A DNA stretch of 64,000 bases from Shewanella gaetbuli (GTDB taxonomy: Bacteria > Pseudomonadota > Gammaproteobacteria > Enterobacterales > Shewanellaceae), in the NCBI RefSeq assembly GCF_023284065.1, contig NZ_JAKIKP010000008.1, positions 1-64,000 on the forward strand, in the 5' to 3' direction. Below, one piece after another: positions 19,864 to 28,872 of the stretch. The position numbers and the translations under genes are program-made. How positions within the stretch are numbered: the first letter of the stretch is position 1; the number at the start of each line of letters is the position of its first letter. The notes below the pieces were generated by a model that did not search any database, was not told where the DNA came from, and saw nothing but the letters and a program-made list of their open reading frames with translations.

Positions 19864-20904
19864 TTAAACTGATGGTTCACTTGCTTTGGCTAATTGATCG
19901 AGTATTGCTATCGCTTTGCCGCTAGCTAAAGTTGTTAACGCTAATTGAGTGCCTGCCTTAACAGAATCGACTATTCCACTGATATATAAAGCACAGCCAG
20001 CATTGATGGCAACGGCATCTCGATGAGCGGGTTCACCTTGGCCTTGTAAAATGGCTTTAGTGACTAAGGCATTGTCGCTTGGTTCTCCGCCAGAAAGCAG
20101 ACTGATATCGGTACGCTCACAGCCAAAGTCTTCTGGGGATAAGGTATAAAATTGGATATTACCATTATTTAATTCAGCTACTTGGGTTTCACCGTGAAGT
20201 GCGACTTCATCTAAACCGCTGCCGTGAACTACCATGGCTCTTTTCACGCCTAAGGCATTAAGCACATTGACAATGGGTTCAAGTAACTCAGGTGTGTAGA
20301 CACCAAGTAACATAAATTCTGGCTTGGCGGGGTTGATTAGCGGGCCAAGGATATTAAATATGGTGCGCGTTTTTAATGCTTGTCGAACAGGAACCGCATG
20401 ACGTACTCCTGCATGGTAATGAGGCGCGAACAAAAAGCATAAGCCTAAAGTATCTATGCATTGACTGGCGTCTTCTGGGCTCATGGTCAAGCCTATTCCA
20501 CAATGGCTTAATAAATCAGACGAACCTGATTTACTGGATACACCTCGATTCCCATGTTTGGCCACTTTCGCCCCAGACGCTGCGGCAACAAATGCGGCTG
20601 TAGTGGAAATATTAATGGTGTTAAACCCATCTCCGCCTGTGCCGACAATATCGACCACGCCGGTTTTTAATGATTGCTCACTGCGTGGGAATGATTTAGC
20701 GGCGTGGCGTAACGCATCTGCAGCTCCGGTAATTTCTTCTATGGTTTCACCACGTACTTTTAATGCCACCAACATACCCGCTAAGGCTATTGGATCCATT
20801 TCTCCGGCGACAACTTGCGCAAATAACTGTGCACTTTGTTCGCGGGTTAATGCGTTACCTTGGTAGAGGCTATCTAATAATTGTTGAGATTGATTCACGG
20901 ACAC
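19864..20904 (-). CDS. trpD: Anthranilate phosphoribosyltransferase
   Basis: TrpD transfers phosphoribose from PRPP to anthranilate. The 346-residue product has the PRPP-binding GTGGDGFNTINISTTAA and the KHGNRGVSSKSGSSDLL anthranilate/PRPP loop. VHGSGLDE follows in the C-terminal half. Here trpD is separate from trpG, unlike the E. coli TrpGD fusion. Its ATG overlaps the trpG stop by one nucleotide. Confidence 0.98.
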   Translation of the reverse strand: MSVNQSQQLLDSLYQGNALTREQSAQLFAQVVAGEMDPIALAGMLVALKVRGETIEEITGAADALRHAAKSFPRSEQSLKTGVVDIVGTGGDGFNTINISTTAAFVAAASGAKVAKHGNRGVSSKSGSSDLLSHCGIGLTMSPEDASQCIDTLGLCFLFAPHYHAGVRHAVPVRQALKTRTIFNILGPLINPAKPEFMLLGVYTPELLEPIVNVLNALGVKRAMVVHGSGLDEVALHGETQVAELNNGNIQFYTLSPEDFGCERTDISLLSGGEPSDNALVTKAILQGQGEPAHRDAVAINAGCALYISGIVDSVKAGTQLALTTLASGKAIAILDQLAKASEPSV

Positions 20905-21545
20905 TATTGGCCTCCAGACAAGGTTGGGTTATGACAAAGATAGCTAAGTGTTTGGGTTAATAACTGGCTTCCAGTGGTCGTTAATATTGACTCAGGGTGG
21001 AATTGAAAACCCACCGCTTTATCTTGTTCATGTAACACCGCCATCGGCATATTCTCAGTGGTTGCAATGACATCAAGACAGTCTGGAACTTTTGTTGCCA
21101 CTAGGCTGTGGTATCTGGCGACGGGTAGCGGTGAGGGTAAGTTAGCAAATACTCCGTCACCACTATGGATTGTCGGGCTTGCTTTGCCATGTACCACGAA
21201 CGGTGCACGCTCTACTTTCCCGCCATAGTATTCAACCATGGCTTGGTGGCCTAAACAAATGCCTAGCATAGGGACTTTTCCGGCAACTTTGGCAATTAAA
21301 TCCATCATACAACCGGCTTCATGTGGTGCACCTGGGCCGGGAGATAAAACTAATGCTGCGCGACCAAGCTCATTCAATAGTTTGTCGGCTAAATAATCGG
21401 CACTGACATCGTTACGATAAATCAATACTTCAAACCCAAGACTTCTAAATTGATCAACTAGGTTGTAGGTGAACGAGTCAAAGTTATCTAATAAATACAG
21501 TTTCATGGTTTGGGTATTCGCTGCGGTTTTGGGTGAGGTGCTCAT
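20904..21545 (-). CDS. trpG: Anthranilate synthase component II (glutamine amidotransferase)
   Basis: TrpG supplies ammonia from glutamine to TrpE. The 213-residue product has the class I amidotransferase nucleophile Cys97 in LGICLGHQ and the His-Glu pair in QFHPESI. The start at 21545 is supported by GGAGG six nt upstream and by a 4-nt ATGA overlap with trpE. A later Met, at residue 14 before KLYLLDNFDSF, is where the conserved domain begins, so about 13 residues form a non-conserved leader. Confidence 0.96.
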   Translation of the reverse strand: MSTSPKTAANTQTMKLYLLDNFDSFTYNLVDQFRSLGFEVLIYRNDVSADYLADKLLNELGRAALVLSPGPGAPHEAGCMMDLIAKVAGKVPMLGICLGHQAMVEYYGGKVERAPFVVHGKASPTIHSGDGVFANLPSPLPVARYHSLVATKVPDCLDVIATTENMPMAVLHEQDKAVGFQFHPESILTTTGSQLLTQTLSYLCHNPTLSGGQ

Positions 21546-23104
21546 AGTCCGCCTCCTAATTTTATAGCTGAGATAACGGCTTGGGCTTTTTGACGGGTTT
21601 CATCGGCCTCAGCTTGAGGGTCTGAGTCAAACACTACACCGGCTCCGGCTTGAATGTGTGCCACATCATTTTTAACAAAGGCGGAACGAATAACAATACA
21701 GGTATCCATATCCCCTAAACCATTTAAATATCCCACTGCGCCGCCATAACTGCCTCGTCTGGCTTGCTCGGCTTCACGTACTAATTGTGATGCTCTTACT
21801 TTGGGTGCGCCGACGAGCGTGCCCATGTTCATACAGGCTTGATAGGCGTGTAGAGCATCTAAATCTTGACGTAACTGGCCCGTGACTCGGCTAACTAAAT
21901 GCATAACATGTGAGTATCTGTCGACCTTTAATAATTCGGCCACTTTACGGCTGCCACTTTGACTAATACGGGCAATATCGTTTCGGGCTAGGTCTACTAA
22001 CATTAAGTGTTCTGATAATTCTTTTTTATCCAGTCGAAGCTCAAGCTCAATTCGGCTATCTAAATCAAAATCAATTTGCCCATCGGCTGTTTTACCGCGT
22101 TTTCTCGTACCCGCAATAGGGTAAACCTCAACTTGATTATTAGCCGCTTCGTATTTCAGTGCTGATTCTGGTGATGCGCCAAATAAAGTAAAGTCGCTGC
22201 CTCTAAAGTAAAACATATATGGGCTAGGGTTGGTTTTACGTAATGCGCGGTAAGCCCCTAATGTATTTGGGCAAGGTAGGCTAAAGCTACGCGATGGTAC
22301 TACCTGAAATATATCACCGGCGACAATGTGCTCTTTTAAGTCGACCACGGTTTGCTTAAAGTCTTCATCACTGATGTTAACGGTTTCAGTGGCATTTATC
22401 GCAACTAAAGGCTTTGCATTATCAACAGTTTCACATTGCAGGGTCACTTTTTTGAGCTGTGCGTCTAGTTGCGTGGTGATGTGTGAATCTTGATTAAATT
22501 GTTGGCTGATCACATCGGCTTGTTGCTGTTTGTGATCAATTAACACCAGAGTTTCTGCTAAGTAGAATAGATAATCTGGGCACTCATTTGCCGCGTTCGG
22601 TACAGCGGGTAGAGGCTCTACAGTGTCGATTAAATCGTAAGCTAATACACCGCCTAAAAACAGGTCTTCAAACTGAGGCTGTTGGTCAGTTTTGATGTGT
22701 TTAACTAAAGCTCGAAGGCCATCTAAAGGGGAAAGCGATTTAAGCCTGGCATCTTCATCTTGCAAACTGGTGGGTTTGGTTAAAGTGACGATGAGTTGTT
22801 GATTATCTAATGTGTTGGCACTAGCAAATTGATGCTCAAAAAAATGACTAATAGGAGAAAGTAAGCTTTGGCCATTGGCACTGATGGCTGAAAAGGTGAG
22901 TTGATAACCGTCACACCGAATCATCAATGCCGCATGAGTTAATATGATGCTTTTTAAATGGTCTTTGCTGTCTATTTCAGCGGACTCAAGCAACATAGTA
23001 TGCGGCGCATTTTGGGTTACGTGCTCATATAAGCTTAATGGATCTGCATGATACGTGAGCGACTGCTTTTGAGTCCGAACTTGTGCAATGTTATTTAGTG
23101 CCAT
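21542..23104 (-). CDS. trpE: Anthranilate synthase component I
   Basis: TrpE converts chorismate to anthranilate and is usually feedback-inhibited by tryptophan. The 520-residue product has the chorismate-binding half with IFQVVPSRSF, PSPYMFYFRG and PIAGTRKRGKT. It also has LMLVDLARNDI and GAPKVRA. An LLESAEIDSKDHLKS segment near the N-terminus corresponds to the tryptophan-binding LLES element. It is the first structural gene of the operon, downstream of a leader peptide and attenuator. Confidence 0.98.
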   Translation of the reverse strand: MALNNIAQVRTQKQSLTYHADPLSLYEHVTQNAPHTMLLESAEIDSKDHLKSIILTHAALMIRCDGYQLTFSAISANGQSLLSPISHFFEHQFASANTLDNQQLIVTLTKPTSLQDEDARLKSLSPLDGLRALVKHIKTDQQPQFEDLFLGGVLAYDLIDTVEPLPAVPNAANECPDYLFYLAETLVLIDHKQQQADVISQQFNQDSHITTQLDAQLKKVTLQCETVDNAKPLVAINATETVNISDEDFKQTVVDLKEHIVAGDIFQVVPSRSFSLPCPNTLGAYRALRKTNPSPYMFYFRGSDFTLFGASPESALKYEAANNQVEVYPIAGTRKRGKTADGQIDFDLDSRIELELRLDKKELSEHLMLVDLARNDIARISQSGSRKVAELLKVDRYSHVMHLVSRVTGQLRQDLDALHAYQACMNMGTLVGAPKVRASQLVREAEQARRGSYGGAVGYLNGLGDMDTCIVIRSAFVKNDVAHIQAGAGVVFDSDPQAEADETRQKAQAVISAIKLGGGL

Positions 23105-23207
23105 TTGATGTCTTCGCTTTCTTTAATAGGGTTTGACTGCTTTGAGCCATATTTATTAATTGTTTGTTCTGATGTTATTAACTTGCCAATTGCAAATAGC
23201 TAATAAC

Positions 23208-23237
23208 AAAAAAGCCCACATATCTGCGGGCTTTTTT
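23208..23237 (-). terminator. trp attenuator terminator
   Basis: On the minus strand, AAAAAGCCCGCA pairs with TGTGGGCTTTTT, with one G-U pair, followed by a T-rich tract. The hairpin lies between trpL and trpE, about 45 nt beyond the leader stop codon, and is the position 3:4 terminator of classical trp attenuation. Confidence 0.9.
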
Positions 23238-23283
23238 GTAAAATCTTGTCTCTTAAAATGAGCGCAACGCTTCACACAACCCG

Positions 23284-23340
23284 TTAATTTGGGAAGTGCC
23301 ACCACCAAGTAATGTTTTGAGAAGCGATTAGGTTGTTCAT
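23284..23340 (-). CDS. trpL: trp operon leader peptide TrpL
   Basis: This 18-codon minus-strand ORF reads MNNLIASQNITWWWHFPN, with three consecutive tryptophan codons just before the stop. It is followed by a GC-rich segment that could pair alternatively and then by the terminator hairpin at 23208-23237. Stalling at the Trp codons under tryptophan starvation should favour the antiterminator and allow trpE expression. This is the standard attenuation mechanism; the pairing was judged by eye and not folded. A longer overlapping frame from 23350 lacks this logic and is probably not translated. Confidence 0.93.
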   Translation of the reverse strand: MNNLIASQNITWWWHFPN

Positions 23341-23358
23341 GCTTGTTCATTTCAAGTT

Positions 23359-23403
23359 GTTAGTTAATGCCTATAGGAAAACCCAGCTTGCTTTGAAAGT
23401 CAA
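23359..23403 (-). promoter_or_regulatory. Possible trp promoter/TrpR operator region
   Basis: Upstream of trpL on the minus strand there is TTGACT (23398-23403) and TATAGG (23371-23376), but the spacer is 22 nt, so the pairing is poor. Directly downstream, GTTAGTTAATGC (read on the plus strand, 23359-23370) partly resembles the CTAGTTAACTAG core of the TrpR operator. The call is tentative. Confidence 0.3.
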
Positions 23404-23679
23404 TTGAATATTGCTCACTTTTATAAAAATTCTCAGCGGTTGATGAATTTATTGACCCCTGTTGCGACCTTGTTGGTATAGCGTTACTTAAAAGTCAGCG
23501 GTTATGCGCGCTATTAGTTAAATCACTAAGGCTATTTAGGGTAAAATCTATTTTTTACTCTCAGCTCAATAAGCGATTTTGTTCGATATAAATGGCTTTC
23601 TGTTGGCGCTAATTATTGGTTATTTAGTGGTTTTTTCAATAATCACAAAGCTTTTGTGACAAGTATCAAGTACAATAAT

Positions 23680-24543
23680 ATGATGAATACAGAATCAATA
23701 TTGGCTGATTTACATAGCCACACAACAGCATCTGATGGAGTATTGTCACCCACAGATTTAGTGGCGCGCGCGTTAGATAAAGGCGTGCAAATGTTGTCGA
23801 TAACCGATCACGACACCACTGAAGGTTTAGCCGAAGCTCATTTATACAACTCGCAGCAGTCGCAACCACTTAAGCTGATAGATGGCACTGAAATATCCAC
23901 TCGTTGGAATAACTTTGACATTCATATTGTGGGGTTGAATCTAGATATTAATCATCCCGAGTTAATTGCATTTTTATCATCACAGCGGCAGCTGCGCGAA
24001 GAGCGAGCTATAGAGATAGGTAATAGACTGGCTAAAGCGGGTATTGAAGGTGCCTATGAAGGGGCGAAGGAAATTGCCAATGGCGCAGCTTTAAGCCGAG
24101 GCCACTATGCCCGGTGGTTGGCAGACAATGGTTATGCTAATGATATGCCCAGTGTTTTCAAACATTATTTAGCCCGTGGCAAAACGGGCTATGTTCCTAA
24201 TAACTGGGGCGATATGGCCAATGCGATTAATATTATTCATCAAGCGGGTGGCCTTGCAGTATTAGCTCACCCTAGTGGTTATAAATTATCAGCTAAATGG
24301 CTAAAAAAATTAGTAAGAGATTTTGCCCAAGCCGGTGGCGATGCGATGGAAGTGGTGTTAGGACAACAAACTATTGATGACAGAAACAACCTGATTGCGT
24401 TGTGTCATCAACATCAATTACTCGGTTCTTTAGGAAGTGATTTTCATTTTATTAGTAATTGGATTGAATTAGGTAAAAATTTATATCAACCCCAAGGTGT
24501 TACTTGGGTTTGGCAGTCAGAATTATGGGTGGAACGAAGATGA
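23680..24543 (+). CDS. rnm: PHP-domain 5'-3' exoribonuclease (RNase AM, YciV/TrpH)
   Basis: This is a PHP-family metal-dependent phosphoesterase. The E. coli homologue matures 5' ends of 23S, 16S and 5S rRNA and acts on short 3'-phosphoadenylated nucleotides. The motifs DLHSHTTASDG, ITDHDTTEG and LAHPSGYK and the final SDFHF supply the metal ligands. I chose the ATG at 23680, giving 287 residues. A GTG at 23656 in the same frame is an alternative, and neither has a clear ribosome binding site. It is divergent from trp and its stop overlaps yciO as ATGA. Confidence 0.92.
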   Translation: MMNTESILADLHSHTTASDGVLSPTDLVARALDKGVQMLSITDHDTTEGLAEAHLYNSQQSQPLKLIDGTEISTRWNNFDIHIVGLNLDINHPELIAFLSSQRQLREERAIEIGNRLAKAGIEGAYEGAKEIANGAALSRGHYARWLADNGYANDMPSVFKHYLARGKTGYVPNNWGDMANAINIIHQAGGLAVLAHPSGYKLSAKWLKKLVRDFAQAGGDAMEVVLGQQTIDDRNNLIALCHQHQLLGSLGSDFHFISNWIELGKNLYQPQGVTWVWQSELWVERR

Positions 24544-25160
24544 GTCAGTTTTATTATATACATGAAGAAAACCCTCAAGCACGATTGATTAATCAAGCTG
24601 TCGAGGTATTAAAGCAGGGCGGAGTAATAGTTTACCCTACCGACTCAGGTTATGCATTGGGTTGTATGATTGGTAATAAAAATGCCATGACCAAAATGGC
24701 CCGAATTCGACAAATTGATAACGACCAAAACTTTTCGTTAATGTGTCGAGATTTATCTGAGCTGGCTAATTTCGCCAAGGTAGATAATCAAGCGTACCGT
24801 TTATTAAAAAGTTGTACTCCAGGGCCTTACACTTTTATTTTTAAGGCCAGTAAAGAAGTGCCGCGTCGCTTACAATGTGAAAAAAAGCGCACTATAGGTA
24901 TACGTGTTCCAGACAATGTGATTACTTTGGCTTTGCTTGAAGCGTTAAATGAACCGCTAATGTCGACTAGTTTAGTGATGCCAAATGAAGAGTTTGCAGA
25001 GTCTGACCCAGAACATATACGCGATATTTTAGAGCATCAAGTGGACGCAATTGTGCATGGTGGTTACTTGCCTGAAAAGCAAACGACAGTCATTGATATG
25101 TCTGAAGGTGATATTAATATTTTGCGCCATGGTGCAGGTGATACCGCGGCTTTTGAATAA
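24540..25160 (+). CDS. yciO: YciO, Sua5/YrdC-family protein
   Basis: This 206-residue protein begins MSQFYYIHEENPQARLINQA, closely matching E. coli YciO, which fixes the start at 24540. It has the YrdC nucleotide-binding core, including GGVIVYPTDSGYALGC, FSLMCRDLSELA and IGIRVPDN. YciO resembles TsaC, the threonylcarbamoyl-AMP synthase, but its own role is not settled. The start overlaps the rnm stop by 4 nt, so the two are co-expressed. The 180 nt downstream hold no clear gene. Confidence 0.93.
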   Translation: MSQFYYIHEENPQARLINQAVEVLKQGGVIVYPTDSGYALGCMIGNKNAMTKMARIRQIDNDQNFSLMCRDLSELANFAKVDNQAYRLLKSCTPGPYTFIFKASKEVPRRLQCEKKRTIGIRVPDNVITLALLEALNEPLMSTSLVMPNEEFAESDPEHIRDILEHQVDAIVHGGYLPEKQTTVIDMSEGDINILRHGAGDTAAFE

Positions 25161-25340
25161 TATGGCGTTGATAATATAATCTAGCTGGCATTATCAGCAG
25201 ATAATTGTTTAATCCTTACACATTAATCAGTATAATCGCGCGCTTGCTTGGCGCTAACCTTAGTGGTTTGGCCAATTAACGTATAGTCCAATCAGTTATT
25301 GGAACTATCGGCAGTGATAAATAAATTCAAACGGAGCTTT

Positions 25341-26129
25341 ATGCAGGGTCAACAACAAAGCCTTCCATTAGCCATTGTTCGTGGGCAAAAGCTTGATGCA
25401 ATGCCCAATGATTTATTTATTCCGCCCGAAGCCCTAGAAGTTTTTTTAGAGTCATTTGAAGGGCCATTAGATTTACTGTTGTATTTAATTCGTAAGCAAA
25501 AATTGGATGTAGTTGATTTACCCATTCAGCAGATTACCACTCAATATTTAACTTATATCGAAGTGTTGACTGAAGCCCGAATTGAATTAGCCGCAGATTA
25601 TTTAGTGATGGCGGCAACGCTAGCAGAAATTAAATCGCGTTTACTTCTGCCTAAAATGGCGGTAGATGAAGGCGAAGAAGAAGATCCTAGAGTCGTGCTG
25701 ATCAGGCAATTAAAAGCCTATGAAGTAATAAAACAAGCGGCTCAAGATTTAGATGAATTACCCCGTTTAGAGCGGGATGTGTTTCAAGTCAGTGCTGCGA
25801 GAGCACCAAGTATCAAACCTGTTGTTGTTCCTCCTGATGTGACATTGCTTGAACTAGCAAGAGCATTTGGAGAGGTACTGAAGCGAATTGACGCAAATGA
25901 AGATCACCATGTTAAGCGTGAACAGCTTTCAACAAGAGAGCGAATGAGCCAAATATTGGCTAAACTGTCAGGTAACGAGTATTTGCACTTTGAGCAATTA
26001 TTTGATTATCAAGAAGGTCGCGCTGGAGTAGTGGTGAGTTTTTTAGCTCTCATGGAACTGATTAAAGAATTACTGGTTGATGTGATTCAAAATAAGCCAT
26101 TTGAAACCATTTATGTTAAAGCAAAATAG
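25341..26129 (+). CDS. scpA: Segregation and condensation protein A
   Basis: ScpA is the kleisin that bridges the SMC ATPase heads in chromosome condensation. The 262-residue product has FLESFEGPLDLLLYLIRKQKLDVVDLPI, recognisable in two halves as the N-terminal SMC-neck helix. It also has LAADYLVMAATLAEIKSRLLLP and a C-terminal winged helix (VVSFLALMELIKELLV). The ATG at 25341 is chosen because CGGAGC lies just upstream; a TTG at 25299 would add 14 unlikely residues. scpB follows after 61 nt. Confidence 0.94.
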   Translation: MQGQQQSLPLAIVRGQKLDAMPNDLFIPPEALEVFLESFEGPLDLLLYLIRKQKLDVVDLPIQQITTQYLTYIEVLTEARIELAADYLVMAATLAEIKSRLLLPKMAVDEGEEEDPRVVLIRQLKAYEVIKQAAQDLDELPRLERDVFQVSAARAPSIKPVVVPPDVTLLELARAFGEVLKRIDANEDHHVKREQLSTRERMSQILAKLSGNEYLHFEQLFDYQEGRAGVVVSFLALMELIKELLVDVIQNKPFETIYVKAK

Positions 26130-26190
26130 TCGCTACTCTATCTAAATTAAGAGTATGTCTAAACTAAGAGTTTGAATAAGTTATAAGCTG

Positions 26191-26796
26191 ATGCAAATAA
26201 ACCCGACTCAATTAAAACAATTAATCGAAGCCAGTTTGTTTGTGCTAGCTAAACCTATGACGATAAAAGCATTAAAAGAAACTGTCTTGGCAGACTTTAG
26301 TGTTTCGAGGGTGAAGATTAAAGCGGCTGTTGAAGAGTTACAGCAAGAATACCAAGATCGCGGGGTTCAACTAGTCAAAGTGGCTGGTGGATATCGCTTT
26401 CAAACCCAAGAAGTACTCAGCCCTTTTTTACAGCCATTGTGGCAAGAAAAATCGCCTAAGTATTCTCGAGCAACCATGGAAACCTTAGCCGTGATTGCCT
26501 ATCGTCAACCGGTGACCCGTGGCGATATTGAACAAATAAGAGGTGTGGCAATCAGCAGCCACATTATAAAAACCTTAGCTGATAGACATTGGATAAAAGC
26601 CGTGGGACATAAAGAAGTGCCTGGAAGACCCGCACTTTACGCGACCACTACTGAGTTTTTATCTTATTTTGGCTTAAACAAATTAGCTGATTTACCTGAG
26701 CTAAATGATGTTGAGTCATTACAAGCGATGTTTGAAAAAGCCCAGCAAGGGCCTGAAGAGTCAGAGCAAACATCGCCACAACAAACTAAAGAGTAA
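26191..26796 (+). CDS. scpB: Segregation and condensation protein B
   Basis: ScpB dimerises and binds ScpA in the SMC-ScpAB complex. The 201-residue product consists of two winged-helix domains. Typical segments are [54 protein letters not shown] and [10 protein letters not shown]. The C-terminal tail is acidic and Gln-rich. It sits between scpA and rluB, with a 5-nt gap to rluB. Confidence 0.95.
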   Translation: MQINPTQLKQLIEASLFVLAKPMTIKALKETVLADFSVSRVKIKAAVEELQQEYQDRGVQLVKVAGGYRFQTQEVLSPFLQPLWQEKSPKYSRATMETLAVIAYRQPVTRGDIEQIRGVAISSHIIKTLADRHWIKAVGHKEVPGRPALYATTTEFLSYFGLNKLADLPELNDVESLQAMFEKAQQGPEESEQTSPQQTKE

Positions 26797-26801
26797 TACT
26801 A

Positions 26802-27674
26802 ATGAGTGAAAAATTGCAGAAAGTCTTGGCCCGTGCAGGCCATGGCTCCCGTCGTGAGATGGAGGCATGGATTGCTGCAGGTCGAGTTAGTATTGATGGC
26901 GAAATCGCTAATCTTGGCGATCGCGTTGAAGCAGACGTTAAAGTTCGAATTGATGGTCGAGCTATTTCATTAAAAGCCGCCGATGAAGTGATTTGTCGTG
27001 TACTGGCTTACCACAAACCCGAAGGCGAGATTTGTTCTCGTAAAGATCCTGAAGGTCGCCCAACGGTATTCCAACGATTACCTAATATGCGTGACTCTCG
27101 TTGGGTTGCTGTAGGCCGTTTAGATATTAACACTTCAGGCTTGTTACTATTTACCTCTGACGGTGAATTAGCCAATCGCTTAATGCACCCTTCAAATGAA
27201 GTTGACCGTGAATACGCGGTGCGTACTTTTGGTGAAGTACCAGAAGCTGCTGTGCACCGCTTACGCAATGGTGTCACTTTAGAAGATGGCCCTGCAAAAT
27301 TTGATAGCATCAAACCTGCCGGTGGTGAAGGTATTAACCAATGGTGGCATGTCACCTTACGTGAAGGCCGTAACCGTGAAGTTAGACGTTTATGGGAGTC
27401 TCAAGAGGTTCAAGTGAGCCGTTTGATCCGTATTCGTTATGGCATGGTTGAGTTACCTAAATCATTACCTCGTGGTGGTTGGTTAGAATTACCGCTTGAT
27501 CAAGTAAACTACTTACGTCAGTTAGCAGGACTTGAGCCAGAAACACGCTCTTTGCTTGGTCACGACAAACACAGTGTTGCTCGAGCAAAAGTGAAAAGCG
27601 CTAAAATTAGACGTGCTGTACGTAAAACTAAAGTTAGTGGTGGGAAAACCAAAACCCCAAGACAACGCAGTTAA
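26802..27674 (+). CDS. rluB: 23S rRNA pseudouridine(2605) synthase
   Basis: RluB modifies U2605 of 23S rRNA. The 290-residue product has an N-terminal S4 domain ([20 protein letters not shown]) and the RsuA-type catalytic motif [19 protein letters not shown], whose Asp is the nucleophile. [13 protein letters not shown] follows. The basic C-terminal tail ([15 protein letters not shown]) is typical. RluB is favoured over RluE and RluF by the scpB neighbourhood. Confidence 0.94.
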   Translation: MSEKLQKVLARAGHGSRREMEAWIAAGRVSIDGEIANLGDRVEADVKVRIDGRAISLKAADEVICRVLAYHKPEGEICSRKDPEGRPTVFQRLPNMRDSRWVAVGRLDINTSGLLLFTSDGELANRLMHPSNEVDREYAVRTFGEVPEAAVHRLRNGVTLEDGPAKFDSIKPAGGEGINQWWHVTLREGRNREVRRLWESQEVQVSRLIRIRYGMVELPKSLPRGGWLELPLDQVNYLRQLAGLEPETRSLLGHDKHSVARAKVKSAKIRRAVRKTKVSGGKTKTPRQRS

Positions 27675-27692
27675 TCGTTGTAATTGTTTATT

Positions 27693-27716
27693 AAAGGCCG
27701 CTTATGCGGCCTTTTT
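27693..27716 (+). terminator. Terminator downstream of rluB
   Basis: AAAGGCCGC-TTAT-GCGGCCTTTTT forms a strong GC-rich hairpin followed by T residues, 18 nt after the rluB stop. Confidence 0.9.
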
Positions 27717-27833
27717 CATTTCTTGAATTAATGGATTTTTAGGTCTACGTTTAATGCATTGTGCCACTTCGGTTTAACACAATTTTATCCATTAATAAGG
27801 TTTGCTTTGTCATAACTTAAGGAGCTTGTCAAT

Positions 27834-28163
27834 ATGAAGACGATAATCGGCATTTTGGTCAGTTTTATGTTATTTGCTTGTGCATCAGCACCATCATGGA
27901 AGGGGATGTCTGAAGAAGAAATTTCACAATGGAAAGAAAATGGCTTTGACGCAAAATCTGCCCAAGTATGGCGCAAAGGCGGTTTTAATGCTGAAGAGTC
28001 TAAGGAGTGGATGACCGCTAAATTTGATGTTGAATCAGCAAAAGATTGGTCAAAAGAGAAATTTAGTGTTGAAGATGCAAAAAGTTGGAAGCAATCTGGT
28101 TTTGATTTGGATGATGCCGTTGAAGAACGCAGTAAAGGGCTTACACCTGTAAAAGCCAAATAA
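27834..28163 (+). CDS. Small lipoprotein with five 13-residue W/F repeats
   Basis: This 109-residue protein has a short signal peptide ending in LFAC, so Cys16 is the likely lipidated residue. From Trp33 it holds five exact 13-residue units with Trp at position 1 (residues 33, 46, 59, 72 and 85), Phe at position 6 and Ala or Ser at position 11. The units are rich in Lys and Glu and probably helical. A strong TAAGGAG site precedes the ATG, and a terminator follows. It appears monocistronic. I do not recognise a family with known function; envelope location is inferred from the lipobox. Confidence 0.8.
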   Translation: MKTIIGILVSFMLFACASAPSWKGMSEEEISQWKENGFDAKSAQVWRKGGFNAEESKEWMTAKFDVESAKDWSKEKFSVEDAKSWKQSGFDLDDAVEERSKGLTPVKAK

Positions 28164-28205
28164 CTTAGAAGTATCTTAGTTAATTGCTATAGCAATATTT
28201 GTTGG

Positions 28206-28235
28206 AAGCTTTACTTCGGTAAAGCTTTTTATTTT
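28206..28235 (+). terminator. Terminator downstream of the repeat lipoprotein
   Basis: AAGCTTTAC-TTCG-GTAAAGCTT forms a 9-bp stem with a stable TTCG tetraloop, followed by TTTT. Confidence 0.88.
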
Positions 28236-28581
28236 GCTATTTAAAATATACTGTTGTGGTGAGTTGGACTTTAAAAGCGAGTCAATTGGTTACGAAATTT
28301 ATTATTGTTTATTGGTTGGTCTTCAGTTGTGGGCACTGAACAAAGCAAAAAGTCTGTAGACTCGAATTAAAAAAGAATGTGTATCTGTTTAATATATTTA
28401 CAGTAAATGGATGAAAAAACTCCGCATTGATGGTTTTTAAATCATTTGAGTCGGTTGAACGAAATTAACGGTTGCGTGGTTTTAAAAAATCAGTAAAGTA
28501 TGCACCAAGTTCAACGGCGCAAGGTAACTTGTTAAGTTGCAAACAGATTCTACGAGTTGAAATTCAATTCGTCACAGTTTT
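28236..28581 (+). other. Intergenic region before tRNA-Leu
   Basis: This 346-bp stretch is AT-rich with no credible ORF. It must carry the tRNA-Leu promoter, but I could not place a -35/-10 pair with confidence. Confidence 0.35.
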
Positions 28582-28667
28582 GCCCGAGTGGTGGAATCGG
28601 TAGACACAAGGGATTTAAAATCCCTCGCTGAATAAGCGTGCCAGTTCAAGTCTGGCCTCGGGTACCA
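28582..28667 (+). tRNA. tRNA-Leu (anticodon TAA)
   Basis: This is a class II tRNA of 86 nt including an encoded CCA. The acceptor stem GCCCGAG pairs with CTCGGGT. The anticodon stem is AGGGA/TCCCT around a loop with TAA at 28616-28618. A variable arm (CGCTGAATAAGCG) and T arm CCAG-TTCAAGT-CTGG follow. The first half closely matches E. coli leuZ. The 3' half is duplicated 150 bp downstream. Confidence 0.97.
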
Positions 28668-28710
28668 TTATTAAGTCTTTAATCTTCAATGATTAAGATG
28701 ATGGATAAAC

Positions 28711-28742
28711 AAGCCTCAACGTTAAGTTGGGGCTTTTTTATT
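28711..28742 (+). terminator. tRNA-Leu terminator
   Basis: GCCTCAAC-GTTAA-GTTGGGGC, with a G-U pair, is followed by TTTTTT. It lies 43 nt after the tRNA, and an identical copy sits at 28873-28904. Confidence 0.88.
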
Positions 28743-28766
28743 GCTTCAAGGTTATTTTTTGAAATC

Positions 28767-28831
28767 AAAATCCCTCGCTGAATAAGCGTGCCAGTTCAGC
28801 TTTTAATTGAAGAGCAGGGCCTCGGGTACCA
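28767..28831 (+). pseudogene. Duplicated 3' half of tRNA-Leu (tRNA remnant)
   Basis: Positions 28767-28798 repeat 32 nt of the tRNA (28617-28648) exactly, from the anticodon loop into the T arm. Positions 28818-28840 repeat the acceptor 3' strand, CCA and following bases (28654-28676). Between them about 19 unrelated nt (GCTTTTAATTGAAGAGCAG) replace the T-arm stem, so no functional tRNA can form. The 5' half is absent. The repeat continues through a second copy of the terminator. Confidence 0.9.
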
Positions 28832-28872
28832 TTATTAAGTTCGCACTTTTTAAAGTCGGATGATGGATAAAC

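Noticed and set aside
23156..23350. 64-codon minus-strand ORF upstream of trpE
   Set aside because: It overlaps trpL in another frame and runs through the attenuator hairpin; trpL with its WWW codons explains the region better.
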